Positions 54,932-64,000 of a stretch of 64,000 nucleotides of DNA are shown piece after piece. Position numbers and translations under genes: made by a program. The DNA comes from Marilutibacter penaei. GTDB lineage: Bacteria > Pseudomonadota > Gammaproteobacteria > Xanthomonadales > Xanthomonadaceae. Every line of letters starts with the position of its first letter. The first letter of the stretch is position 1. The notes beneath the pieces were generated by a model, which was not told where the DNA came from, did no database searches, and saw only the letters and a list, made by a program, of their open reading frames with translations. The stretch covers positions 186,001-250,000 of the forward strand of contig NZ_JACHTE010000006.1 of NCBI RefSeq assembly GCF_014145395.1, in the 5' to 3' direction.

Positions 54932-56914
54932 ATGGTGCTTGAACAGTTGATGCCGTTCCTGGTGGTCGTCGGCGTGGTGATCGTGGCGATCTTCGGGCTT
55001 TTCGGCCTGGTGAAGGCCTTCTACGTGAAGGTGCCGCAGGGCACCGCGTTGATCGTGAACGACCTGTCGGCCACGCCGAAGGTCCACTTCACCGGTGCCA
55101 TGGTGCTGCCGGTGATCTACAAGCAGGAGTTCATGAAGATCTCCCTGATCACGCTGGAAGTCGACCGGCGTGGCAAGGATGGACTCATCTGCCAGGACAA
55201 CATGCGCGCCGACATCACGGTCGCCTTCTACCTGCGCGTCAACGAGACCCAGCAGGACGTCCTCAAGGTGGCGAAGGCGATCGGCGTCGATCGCGCCTCC
55301 GACCGCGTCGCGGTCAACGAGCTGTTCAACGCCAAGTTCTCCGAGGCGCTGAAGACCGTCGGCAAGCAGATCGATTTCGTGAAGCTGTTCGAGAACCGGC
55401 AGGAGTTCCGGGACCGCATCATCGAGGTCATCGGCAACGACCTGAACGGCTATGTCCTCGAAGACGTGGCGATCGACTACCTCGAGCAGACGCCCAAGGC
55501 CTCGCTCGATCCCAGCAACATCCTCGACGCCGAGGGCATCCGGAAGATCACCGAGCTGACCGCGGCGCAGAACGTCATCACCAATGAGCTCTCGCGCAAC
55601 GAAGAGCTGGCGATCAAGAAGAAGAACGTCGAGACCCGCGAGGCCATGCTCGCGCTGGAACGCCAGCAGGCCGACGCCGAGGCGCGCCAGAAGCGCGAGA
55701 TCGAGACGATCCGTGCGCGCGAGGAAGCGGAGACGCTGAAAGTGCAGGAGGAAGAGCGCCTCAAGGCCGAGCAGGCGCGCATCGGCGTGCAGGAACAACT
55801 CGACATCCGCGAGGAGAACCGCCTGCGTGAAGTCGAGGTTGCCCAGCAGAACCGCCAGCGGGCGGTGGTCATCGAAGTCGAGAAGGTCACCCGCGCGAAG
55901 GACCTGGAGGTCGTTTCGCGCGAGCGCGAGGTGGAGCTGCAGAAGATCGAGAAGGAAAAGGCGCTGGAGGAACAGCGCAAGGAGATCGCCAACGTCATCC
56001 GCGAGCGCGTCGCGGTCGAGAAGACCGTCGCGCAGGAAGAGGAGCGCATCAAGGAGGTGCGCGAGGTGTCCGAGGCGGACCGCCAGAAGCAGGTCACCAT
56101 CCTCGATGCGCAGGCCCGTGCCGAGCAGGAACTGGTGCGGCAGGTGAAGCAGGCCGAGGCCGACGAAACGGCGGCACGCCACAAGGCGGTCGAAGTGACG
56201 GTGCTGGCGCAGGCGGACCTGGAGGCGGCGGCCAAGCAGTCCGAAGCCAAGAAGAAGCTGGCGGAAGGTGTCGAGGCGGAGCGCGCCGCGCCGGGCCTGG
56301 CCGACGCACGCGTGCGCGAAGTGACAGCGGCGGCGCTGGAGAAGGAGGGCCTGGCCGAAGCGAAGGTCATCGCCGAGAAGCTGACCGCCGAGGCGCGGGG
56401 CGACAAGGAGAAGGGGCTCACCGAGGCCAAGGTGCTGGAGGAGAAGCTGTCGGCGCAGGCGCGCGGCGAGCAGTCGCTGGGCGAGGCCAAGGCCAAGGCC
56501 ACGCGCGACGTCGGCCTGTCCGAGGCCGAGGTGCTGCTGACGAAGTTGAAGTCCGAGGCCGAGGGACTGGAGGACAAGTTCGCATCGCTGGAAGCGCTGT
56601 CCGAGAACGCCCGTTCCCACGAAGAGTTCCGCATGCAGCTTGAGAAGAGCTTTGAGCAGGCGATTGCGGGGATCGAGGCCAACAAGGACATTGCCCGTGA
56701 GCAGGCCGAGGTGCTGGCGACCGCGCTGGGCAAGGCCAACATCGACATCGTCGGGGGCGAAGGCGAGTTCTTCAATTCCTTCGCGAAGGCGCTGTCGGTC
56801 GGCAAGGCCATCGAGGGCGTGGCCGGCAAGAGCCCGATCGTGCAGGAACTGCTCGAGAAGCTGGCATCGATCAAGACCGGCGACCGCAAGGACGGGTCCG
56901 CGCTGGATCCCTGA
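54932..56914 (+). CDS. flotillin (YqiK-like) membrane-microdomain scaffold
   Basis: 660 residues. A membrane anchor (about residues 8-30) is followed by an SPFH/Band-7 domain (about 31-200, with KVPQGTALIVND and LDPSNILDAEGIRKI) and a very long Glu/Ala/Lys coiled coil (about 210-560), then a C-terminal globular end (LGKANIDIVGGEGEFF). Flotillins organise lipid microdomains and recruit partners. It is about 100 residues longer than E. coli YqiK (553); the extra length lies near 445-540, where EKL-(T/S)A-(E/Q)ARG-type units repeat. It is paired with the YqiJ-like gene just upstream. Confidence 0.92.
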   Translation: MVLEQLMPFLVVVGVVIVAIFGLFGLVKAFYVKVPQGTALIVNDLSATPKVHFTGAMVLPVIYKQEFMKISLITLEVDRRGKDGLICQDNMRADITVAFYLRVNETQQDVLKVAKAIGVDRASDRVAVNELFNAKFSEALKTVGKQIDFVKLFENRQEFRDRIIEVIGNDLNGYVLEDVAIDYLEQTPKASLDPSNILDAEGIRKITELTAAQNVITNELSRNEELAIKKKNVETREAMLALERQQADAEARQKREIETIRAREEAETLKVQEEERLKAEQARIGVQEQLDIREENRLREVEVAQQNRQRAVVIEVEKVTRAKDLEVVSREREVELQKIEKEKALEEQRKEIANVIRERVAVEKTVAQEEERIKEVREVSEADRQKQVTILDAQARAEQELVRQVKQAEADETAARHKAVEVTVLAQADLEAAAKQSEAKKKLAEGVEAERAAPGLADARVREVTAAALEKEGLAEAKVIAEKLTAEARGDKEKGLTEAKVLEEKLSAQARGEQSLGEAKAKATRDVGLSEAEVLLTKLKSEAEGLEDKFASLEALSENARSHEEFRMQLEKSFEQAIAGIEANKDIAREQAEVLATALGKANIDIVGGEGEFFNSFAKALSVGKAIEGVAGKSPIVQELLEKLASIKTGDRKDGSALDP

Positions 56915-57020
56915 TCCGGCGTCCGGCCGGGGCGGCGCGCCGGCCGGACGGGAGGGCGGCACGGCCATGCGCCGTGCCACGACATGACGTGGCCCCGGCA
57001 AGGGGTGGGGAAGGCAGGCG

Positions 57021-60000
57021 ATGGCGGAACGGGACGTACAGACGGAAGGCGCGCCGGAACGGCCGGGCTCCGCGGTCGACAAGGCAGTCGCGGAAGGCGG
57101 TGCCTACGAGGTGTTGCAGCGCCGCCTGGTGGAGCAGGGCCGGCAGTTGGACGCGCATGCGGCGACGCTCAATGCCCGCCGCCTGGAGACCTTCGGCAGC
57201 AGTCGCATGGAGCTGCTGGGGCGGTTGAGGGTCCGCACCGGGCACAACTGCGTCGCACGCGACCTGGTCCAGGTCGGCGACCGGCTGCTGTTCGGCTACA
57301 ACGTGTTCCTCGGGCTGAAGAAGGAAACCCGGGTCGAGGACGTGTTCTCGCTGTATCAGCTGGTCGAGACCGCCGAAGGCCACGACGTCACCCCGGTGGC
57401 GATCGCGGACAGCTTCCTCGGCAACGACGCCTTCGTGCAGGATTTCCGCGAGCTGTACGCCTATTACAAGGACACCCGGCTGGTGCAGCTGGCGGTGCGG
57501 GACGGCAAACTGCTGGCCGCGTTCCAGATCGGCGAGCGCCTCGACGACCTGCGCGTGTTCCGCTGGACGCTTTCGGACGAGGGCCGGGAGGTCCGGTACA
57601 TCGACAATCGCGGCGAGCGCGACATCGCCCTGCCCGCGCCCTATGACTTCGAATGGACCGAAGCCACCCGGGAGATGGCCGTCAACGGCCGCCATCCGCA
57701 CCTCAACATCCTCGACACGGTGTTCGTCGAGACCCTCGGCGGCGACCTCACGATCAAGATCGAGGACAACACCGAGGACGGTGCCGGTATCTACACCGAG
57801 CCGGTGGAGGACGCGACCCAGTCGCTCGACGATGCCCGGGTGGCATTCGCCCGGCTCGGCAGTTTGCTGCTGCTGAAGATCCTCCCGTACCGGGAGCGCG
57901 ATTGGCGCTACCTCGTCTACAACATCCACACCCGCCAGGTGCGCCGCATCGACGAGATCGGCCAGGCCTGCATCCAGTTGCCCGAGGACCACGGCATCGT
58001 GTTCCCCGGCGGCTACTACCTGCAGAACGGCGAGTACAAGGCGTTCGAACAGTCCATGCAGGGCATGCGCTTCAGCCGTTCGCTGCGCTCCCCCAATGGC
58101 GAGGACGTGCTTTACGTCTTCTATGAGCCGGCAGCGGGCCGCACCGCGCTGTTCACCTACAACATGATCGAGCGTCGCTTGCAGACGCCGATGTTCGGCC
58201 ACGGCATGGCGCGGCTGTCCGATGGCCGGATGGTGCTGTTCTCCTCCGAGAGCGACGAACCGACCCGCGTGCACCCGATGCAGGTCTGGCAGACCCCCTT
58301 CACCAGCGACGAGTTCGCGGCGCGGCAACCGGCCGACAACAGTGCGTTGGGGCGTATCGGCAATGCCGAGCTGGTACGCGGCATTTCGGACCTGTACGGG
58401 CTGGCGCGTGCGATCGGCGGAGGCGAGGTATCGGCACACCGCTACGAGCAGCTCGCGCACGACGCCCGCCGCCTGTTCGACCTGCACCACTGGATCGCGG
58501 AGGCCCAGTCGGGCGGGATCGCTTCGCTGTTGCACGAGATCGTCGCGACGAGCGAGTCGGTGCTGGACGAGTACGAGAAGGTCGAGGGCATACGCCGGCA
58601 GTCCGCGGAGGCGATGGCCTCGGCCGAAGCGGCGCAGAAGGCGCTGCTGGGCGGACTGCGGCCGGACGACTGGGACGAGGTGCAGCCGTTCGTGGAAGCG
58701 CTGAACGCACTCTCCCGCCACCGGGGCCGCCTGCTGACGCTGCGCGAGCAGCGCTATGTCGACACGGTGCGCATCGATGAACTCGAAGCGCGGGTGCAGG
58801 AGGCGCAGGCAGGCATCGGCAGCGCCACCGGGCGCTACCTCGCCAGTGAACGGTCCCTGCAGCCGTTCGAAGCGCGCCTGGAAACGCTGGATGCGGAAGC
58901 GCAGGCCGTGGGCAGCGTCAACGGGATCGATGCCCCGCTGCAGGCCATGCAGTCCATGTCGGCCGACCTGGACATGCTGTCGGAACTGATGGCGCGCCTG
59001 AAGGTCGAGGATGCCACCCAGCGCACCCGCATCGTCGAGTCGATATCGGCGTTGTATGCGCGCCTCAACCAGGCCAAGGCGCGGGCATCGCAGCGACGGA
59101 AGCAACTGGGTTCGGCCGAATCGGTGGCGCAGTTCGGCGCGCAGTTCAGCCTGTTCTCGCAGAGCATTGCCAGCGCATTGGCGCTGGCGCAGGATCCCGA
59201 GGCCTGCGACGAGCAGTTGTCGCGGCTGATGGTGCAGCTGGAGGAGCTGGAGAGCCAGTTCGGCGAGCACGAACAGTTCCTCGACGACATCCTCGCCAAG
59301 CGCGAGGAACTCCTGGAGACGTTCGAGGCGCACAAGCAGACGCTCGTGGACGTGCGCCAGCGCAAGGCGCAGGCGGTCGCCGACGCGGCCACCCGGATCC
59401 TCGACGGACTGGGGCGCCGCACGGAACGCCTGCAGGGCGCGGATGAGCTCAACGCCTTCTTCGCCGGGGACCCGCTGATCCTCAAGCTGCGGGAACTGGT
59501 CGAACGCCTGCGCGATCTGCGCGACAACGTGCGGGCCGACGACATCGAAGCGCGTCTGAAGGCCACGCGCGACCAGGCGGTCAGGGGCCAACGCGACCGC
59601 AGCGAGCTGTTCGAAGCCGGCGGCGATGTCATCAGGCTGGGGCCGCGCCATCGCTTCAGCGTGAATACCCAGCCCCTCGACATCACCGTGCTGCCCCGTG
59701 GCGACGGACTGGCCCTGCACCTGACCGGGACCGACTTCTTCGAACCGCTGCATGACGACGTGCTGGAGGCATCGCGCGACTACTGGCAGGTCTCGCTGGA
59801 CTCCGAATCGCCGGCGCTCTACCGCGGCGAGTATCTTGCGGGCCTGGTGCTGGACGCCGCCCGCGAAGGCCGCGACGGGCTGGACATGGCGCTGCTCACG
59901 CAGGCGCTCGCGCAACCCGATGCCATGGCGGCGCGGGTCCGGCAGTTCGCTGCACCCCGGTATCGGGAAGGGTACGAGAAAGGCATCCACGACCACGATG

Positions 60001-62327
60001 CCGCGTTGATCCTGCAAGCGCTGATCCCGCTGCAACAGAGCGCAGGCGGCCTGATCCACGCGCCGGATGCCCGCGCGCTGGCCTGGCTGTCCTGGCACGC
60101 GCTGCGGGGTACGGAGCCGGGCGAACGTTGGCCCGGGCGTGCCCGAACGGTCGCCGATATCGCGCGGCTGCTGGGACGCCGCGAGGGCATCGCCGCGCTG
60201 GAGGCGGAGATCGCCGAGACCATTGCCGGCCGGATCGAAGCGCTGGACTGGCCCTTCGCGCCCGCCCTTGCGGCTTCTGCGGCGGCGTATCTTGCCGCCG
60301 AATTGTCGGCCCCGCATCCGCGCCTGTGGGCGAGCGGCCCGGCCCGCGACCTCCTCGAAGCGCTGCGTTCGCGATTGACCGCCAGCCATGCCTGGGAGGG
60401 CCTCGAGCAGGCGCTTGCAGTCCTGCAGGCGCGTCCCGGCGCGCAGTGGGCGCTGGCGCGCAGCTGGCTCCAGGCGCTCGCCGCGGAACCCGGGCATGCC
60501 CCATCGGCACGCCACGTGGACGAAGCGGTGGGCCTGTTGCTGCTCGGGGAGCCGCTCGGGTTGAAGGTGTCGGAAACCGCGTTGTCGGTCCGCGTGGATG
60601 GCCTGCTGGGGGAGCATCCGCGCATCGAGGACGGTGGCATGTCGCTGGCCGTGGACGACTTCGCCACGCGCCTGCGGCAGCACCGCGACCGGTTCGTGCC
60701 CGGGTTCCAGCGCTACCAGGCGCAGCGCCAGGCCGTGGTCGAACGCGAGCGCAAGGCGATGAAGCTGGAGGCGTTCAAGCCGCGGCCGCTGAGCTCGTTC
60801 GTACGCAACCGGCTCATCAACGAGGTCTATCTGCCGGTGATCGGCGACAACCTCGCGAAGCAGATGGGCACCGTGGGCGAATCCAAGCGCAGCGACCTGA
60901 TGGGGCTGCTGATGATGATTTCGCCCCCCGGCTACGGCAAGACCACGCTGATGGAGTACGTGGCGCACCGGCTGGGCCTGAATTTCATGAAGGTCAACGG
61001 GCCGGCGCTCGGGCACCACGTGCGTTCGCTGGACCCGGCGCAGGCGCCCGACGCGACCTCCCGCCAGGAACTGGAGAAGCTCAACCTGGCCCTGGAGATG
61101 GGCAACAACGTGATGCTGTACGTGGACGACATCCAGCACACGAATCCGGAGTTCCTGCAGAAATTCATATCGCTGTGCGACGGGACGCGTCGCATCGAGG
61201 GCGTGTGGAAGGGCGATACCCGCACCTACGACATGCGCGGAAAGAAGTTCTGCGTGGTGATGGCAGGCAACCCGTACACCGAGTCGGGCGAGGTCTTCCG
61301 GATCCCCGACATGCTGGCCAACCGGGCCGACATCTACAACCTGGGCGACGTGCTGGGCGGCATGGAGGATGCCTTCACCCTCAGTTACATCGAGAATTGC
61401 CTGACCTCCAATCCCGTGTTGGCGCCGCTCGCCACGCGGGATCTCGCCGACCTCTACCGTTTCGTGGACAAGGCGCGTGGCCTCGCGTTCTCGGCCAATG
61501 CCCTCAGCCATGCCTACAGCGGCGCGGAGGTCAACGAGATCACGGCGGTACTCGAGCGCCTGCTCAAGGTGCGTGACACCGTCTACCGCGTGAACCAGCA
61601 GTACATCGCCAGTGCCGCGCAGGCGGACCGTTACCGCACCGAACCGCCGTTCAAGCTGCAGGGCAGCTACCGCAACATGAACAAGCTGGCGGAGAAGCTG
61701 TCACCGGTCATGAACGATGCGGAGCTCAAGCAGTTGATCGACGACCACTACCTGGGCGAGGCGCAACTGCTGACCACGGGGGCGGAAGAGAACCTGCTGA
61801 AGCTGGCCGAACTTCGGGGGACGCAGGATGCCGACCAGCAGCAGCGCTGGGCGCAGATCAAGCGCGACTTCATGCGGAACAAGGCCATGGGCGGCGAGGA
61901 CGCCGACGTCGGCCAGCGCGTGGTCGCGCAGCTGGCCGACCTGACCGAGGGCGTGCGCGCCTGGAGCGCCGATGCGGACACACGGCGGAGCGCGGTAGCC
62001 GACGCGCCGTGGCCTGCGTTGCTGGAGGTGCTGGAGCGCATCGCGAAGCCACAGGGGGAGAACGCGGTCGCGGCCGCGCCGCCGACCGAAGCATCGCACG
62101 CGTCGGAGGCGCCGGGTCTCGCCGCGGCGGTGGTCGCGGCCTTCGCCCCGCTGGTGGACAGCCTGCAGGCACGGGCGGAACAGCAATCACGGCTGCTGGC
62201 CGAGCTGGTGCGGCTCGCCGATCGCAGTCCGGATGCCGTCGTCCTCAGCGAAACCGAGCGGCAGATGCAGTTGGAACAGGCGTTGAAGGAGTTCGCCGAT
62301 CGCCTGCACGGCCGGACATCCCGCTAG
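57021..62327 (+). CDS. giant AAA+ ATPase (DUF3686-type 'DNA repair ATPase')
   Basis: 1768 residues. A beta-rich N-terminal part (about 1-520) is followed by a coiled-coil region (about 520-870), a helical middle part and a C-terminal AAA+ domain. Walker A SPPGYGKT is at 1301-1308, Walker B MLYVDD at 1365-1370, and a sensor-1-like segment VMAGNPYTES at about 1412. Databases call this family 'DNA repair ATPase', but nothing here shows DNA repair. Its neighbours are membrane proteins, so a large remodelling ATPase acting with PspA and flotillin is plausible. GGGGAAGG precedes the ATG. Confidence 0.88.
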   Translation: MAERDVQTEGAPERPGSAVDKAVAEGGAYEVLQRRLVEQGRQLDAHAATLNARRLETFGSSRMELLGRLRVRTGHNCVARDLVQVGDRLLFGYNVFLGLKKETRVEDVFSLYQLVETAEGHDVTPVAIADSFLGNDAFVQDFRELYAYYKDTRLVQLAVRDGKLLAAFQIGERLDDLRVFRWTLSDEGREVRYIDNRGERDIALPAPYDFEWTEATREMAVNGRHPHLNILDTVFVETLGGDLTIKIEDNTEDGAGIYTEPVEDATQSLDDARVAFARLGSLLLLKILPYRERDWRYLVYNIHTRQVRRIDEIGQACIQLPEDHGIVFPGGYYLQNGEYKAFEQSMQGMRFSRSLRSPNGEDVLYVFYEPAAGRTALFTYNMIERRLQTPMFGHGMARLSDGRMVLFSSESDEPTRVHPMQVWQTPFTSDEFAARQPADNSALGRIGNAELVRGISDLYGLARAIGGGEVSAHRYEQLAHDARRLFDLHHWIAEAQSGGIASLLHEIVATSESVLDEYEKVEGIRRQSAEAMASAEAAQKALLGGLRPDDWDEVQPFVEALNALSRHRGRLLTLREQRYVDTVRIDELEARVQEAQAGIGSATGRYLASERSLQPFEARLETLDAEAQAVGSVNGIDAPLQAMQSMSADLDMLSELMARLKVEDATQRTRIVESISALYARLNQAKARASQRRKQLGSAESVAQFGAQFSLFSQSIASALALAQDPEACDEQLSRLMVQLEELESQFGEHEQFLDDILAKREELLETFEAHKQTLVDVRQRKAQAVADAATRILDGLGRRTERLQGADELNAFFAGDPLILKLRELVERLRDLRDNVRADDIEARLKATRDQAVRGQRDRSELFEAGGDVIRLGPRHRFSVNTQPLDITVLPRGDGLALHLTGTDFFEPLHDDVLEASRDYWQVSLDSESPALYRGEYLAGLVLDAAREGRDGLDMALLTQALAQPDAMAARVRQFAAPRYREGYEKGIHDHDAALILQALIPLQQSAGGLIHAPDARALAWLSWHALRGTEPGERWPGRARTVADIARLLGRREGIAALEAEIAETIAGRIEALDWPFAPALAASAAAYLAAELSAPHPRLWASGPARDLLEALRSRLTASHAWEGLEQALAVLQARPGAQWALARSWLQALAAEPGHAPSARHVDEAVGLLLLGEPLGLKVSETALSVRVDGLLGEHPRIEDGGMSLAVDDFATRLRQHRDRFVPGFQRYQAQRQAVVERERKAMKLEAFKPRPLSSFVRNRLINEVYLPVIGDNLAKQMGTVGESKRSDLMGLLMMISPPGYGKTTLMEYVAHRLGLNFMKVNGPALGHHVRSLDPAQAPDATSRQELEKLNLALEMGNNVMLYVDDIQHTNPEFLQKFISLCDGTRRIEGVWKGDTRTYDMRGKKFCVVMAGNPYTESGEVFRIPDMLANRADIYNLGDVLGGMEDAFTLSYIENCLTSNPVLAPLATRDLADLYRFVDKARGLAFSANALSHAYSGAEVNEITAVLERLLKVRDTVYRVNQQYIASAAQADRYRTEPPFKLQGSYRNMNKLAEKLSPVMNDAELKQLIDDHYLGEAQLLTTGAEENLLKLAELRGTQDADQQQRWAQIKRDFMRNKAMGGEDADVGQRVVAQLADLTEGVRAWSADADTRRSAVADAPWPALLEVLERIAKPQGENAVAAAPPTEASHASEAPGLAAAVVAAFAPLVDSLQARAEQQSRLLAELVRLADRSPDAVVLSETERQMQLEQALKEFADRLHGRTSR

Positions 62328-62337
62328 GATCGGCGAA

Positions 62338-63054
62338 ATGGACTTCGACGCACTCGACCGGCAGCTCCGGGACAGCATCGCCGACCAGCGGCTGGACAAC
62401 GAGGAGCGCCATGAACTCCGGCAGCTGGGTGAACGCATCGATCGCGAGCAGGTGCGCTTCCTGCGCAACCGCGCCTTCGCGATGGTCCGCGAGGGCCTTG
62501 AGGCGAACCCGGGCGACGCGCGGGCGCTGCTGAAGTGGCTGGAGCAGGTGGTGCGGACGCTGGACGGCGCCACCGCCGTCTCCACGGTGGCCTCCACGGC
62601 CTGTTTCACGCCGGGCGACGCCTGCCTGCGCAAACTCCGGGAACTCTGCCGCGACGCACGCGCGTCGATCGACATCTGCGTGTTCACCATCTCGGACGAT
62701 CGCCTGCGCGAAGCCATCCTCGATGCCCATCGGCGTGGCGTCCGGGTGCGGGTCATCAGTGACGACGAGAAGGTGCTGGATACCGGCAACGACATTGCCT
62801 GGTTGCGGGATCGCGGGGTCGCGGTGCGACTGGACGACAGCCGCCACCACATGCACCACAAATTCGCGCTGTTCGACGGCCGGCTGCTGGCGAACGGCAG
62901 TTTCAACTGGACGCGGAGTGCCAGCGTGTACAACCAGGAGAACCTGGCGGTCACCGACAATACGCACCTGGTCCGCTGTTACGCGGGCGAATTCGAAGCC
63001 CTTTGGGCCCGCTATGGGCACCGGCCTGTGCGGGGGGCCGCCGGCACGGGATAA
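62338..63054 (+). CDS. single-HKD phospholipase-D-like protein (Nuc/PLD6 type)
   Basis: 238 residues. A helical N-terminal part (about 1-90) precedes one PLD-like domain with the HKD motif HHKFALFD (H173, K175, D180) and GSFNWT. A single HKD motif means it must dimerise. The closest pattern is the Nuc nuclease / mitochondrial PLD6 (zucchini) branch, which cuts nucleic acids or cardiolipin. No signal peptide is seen. The gene starts ten bases after the ATPase stop and belongs to the same unit. Confidence 0.85.
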   Translation: MDFDALDRQLRDSIADQRLDNEERHELRQLGERIDREQVRFLRNRAFAMVREGLEANPGDARALLKWLEQVVRTLDGATAVSTVASTACFTPGDACLRKLRELCRDARASIDICVFTISDDRLREAILDAHRRGVRVRVISDDEKVLDTGNDIAWLRDRGVAVRLDDSRHHMHHKFALFDGRLLANGSFNWTRSASVYNQENLAVTDNTHLVRCYAGEFEALWARYGHRPVRGAAGTG

Positions 63055-63082
63055 TGGCGCCCCCGCCGTCCCCGAGCTGCCG

Positions 63083-63979
63083 ATGCCCGTCGCGTCCTAT
63101 CCCGAGTACCCCTTCACCCCGAAACGCCTGGAGGTGCGGCCGGGCATCGGCATGAGTTACCTCGACGAGGGCCCTCGCGACGGCGAAGTGGTCGTCATGC
63201 TGCACGGCAATCCATCGTGGAGTTACTACTGGCGCAAACTGGTGTCGGGTCTGTCGGACCGCTACCGCTGCATCGTGCCGGACCACGTCGGCATGGGATT
63301 GTCCGATCGTCCGGACGATGCCGCCTACGCATACACGCTGCAGTCGCGTGTCGACGATCTCGAAACGCTGCTCCAGCACCTGGGCGTCACCGGCCCGGTG
63401 ACGCTGGCGGTGCACGACTGGGGTGGCATGGTCGGCTTCGGCTGGGCGCTGGCACGGCGGGAACGGGTGCGCCGGCTGGTGGTGCTGAACACCGCGGCGT
63501 TCCCGCTGCCTGCGGCGAAGCCGATGCCGTGGCAGCTGTCGATGGGCCGCGATTCTCGCATCGGCGGCTTCCTGATCCGCGCGTTCAACCTGTTCGCGCG
63601 GGGTGCGACCCGGTTCGGCGTCGAAACGAAGATGCCGGCCGGCGTGCGCCATGCCTTCGAGGCGCCGTACAACGGCTGGACCAACGCGATCAGCACGCTG
63701 CGTTTCATGCAGGACATCCCACTGGCGGAAGGCGACCGCGCGTGGTCGCTGGTGGCGGAGTCGGGCCGGGTGCTGCACGAGTACGCCGACCGGCCGGTGT
63801 TCATCGGCTGGGGGCTGCGCGATTTCGTGTTCGACCGGCACTTCCTCGAGGGCTTCAAGGCCGCGCTGCCGGGCGCGGAGGTGCATGCGTTCGAGGACGC
63901 AAACCATTACGTGCTGCAGGACAAGGCCGAGGTGCTGGTGCCTGCGATCCGGGCGTTCCTCGATCGGCATCCTCTGTAA
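63083..63979 (+). CDS. oleB: OleB beta-lactone decarboxylase (haloalkane-dehalogenase-like)
   Basis: 298 residues of the alpha/beta-hydrolase fold, haloalkane-dehalogenase branch. HGNPSW at 41-46 gives the halide/oxyanion residues, the nucleophile D112 lies in VHDWGG and His is near 275 (ANHYV). OleB decarboxylates the beta-lactone made by OleC and releases the olefin. In related bacteria oleC and oleD follow; the window ends 21 bases after the stop. It starts 28 bases after the PLD-like gene and appears to be transcribed with it. Confidence 0.93.
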   Translation: MPVASYPEYPFTPKRLEVRPGIGMSYLDEGPRDGEVVVMLHGNPSWSYYWRKLVSGLSDRYRCIVPDHVGMGLSDRPDDAAYAYTLQSRVDDLETLLQHLGVTGPVTLAVHDWGGMVGFGWALARRERVRRLVVLNTAAFPLPAAKPMPWQLSMGRDSRIGGFLIRAFNLFARGATRFGVETKMPAGVRHAFEAPYNGWTNAISTLRFMQDIPLAEGDRAWSLVAESGRVLHEYADRPVFIGWGLRDFVFDRHFLEGFKAALPGAEVHAFEDANHYVLQDKAEVLVPAIRAFLDRHPL

Positions 63980-64000
63980 AGCAGAGCATGTCTTGTCGCG

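Noticed and set aside
56871-61511. A 1546-residue minus-strand open frame
   Set aside because: Antisense to the AAA+ ATPase gene; no family motif, biased composition, no start signal.

Overview
The window is high-GC DNA from a gammaproteobacterium of the Xanthomonadaceae/Lysobacteraceae (Lysobacter-Luteimonas-Stenotrophomonas type). The signs are an Ax21-family outer-membrane protein, oleA and oleB of long-chain olefin synthesis, the tatABC-RDD order, glyQS next to tamAB, and a bioBFHC biotin operon. The genus is inferred, not proven. Almost all of the window is densely packed chromosomal housekeeping sequence in short operons.

Layout. 1-4550: a peptide-export cluster (CPBP-family membrane protease, HlyD adaptor, C39-peptidase ABC exporter) holding an AT-rich patch with tiny reading frames; it looks partly acquired. 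4560-8225: YdcH-like protein, ttcA, rdgC, a YgjP-like metallopeptidase and a lipoprotein. 8230-15070: hemH with an overlapping hydrolase, a SYLF protein, tatABC with an RDD protein, a BPSS1780-like membrane protein and an amidotransferase. 15130-26660: glyQS, tamAB, a SIMPL protein and mnmG. 26660-27370: no protein gene, but a near-consensus sigma-54 promoter followed about 115 bases later by a strong terminator, so probably a small RNA. 27370-32310: a repeat-rich lipoprotein, two DMT-type transporters, a serine/threonine dehydratase and small unknown proteins. 32350-37220: bioBFHC, divergent from comF. 37300-47250: HdeD-like protein, MscS channel, ubiA, tRNA-Arg(CCG), cytochrome c5, an extracellular nuclease, a hydrolase, zapE, an Ax21-family protein, trmL and an SDR. 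47450-50920: M16 peptidase and a DUF4156 lipoprotein.

50990-63979 is the most interesting part. oleA (beta-keto acid synthesis from two acyl-CoAs) and oleB (beta-lactone decarboxylase) belong to one pathway and usually lie close together. Here they are separated by about 11 kb carrying a co-directional module: a DUF2170 protein with an N-terminal ribbon-helix-helix-like extension, PspA, a YqiJ-like OB-fold membrane protein, a flotillin, a 1768-residue AAA+ ATPase and a single-HKD phospholipase-D-like protein. The module begins at a promoter overlapped by three tandem CACATGTRATGYG sites, which suggests autoregulation. It combines parts of the E. coli yjfIJ and yqiJK operons with an ATPase and a lipid- or nucleic-acid-cutting enzyme. 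Its position inside a membrane-hydrocarbon operon suggests a membrane-maintenance system. That function is inference.

Several start codons lie only 6-9 bases after a -10-like hexamer (ttcA, tamA, the nuclease, a hydrolase and the DUF2170 gene), which suggests leaderless or near-leaderless transcripts. glyS carries a 250-base tract of unusual composition that looks like a recombination patch.
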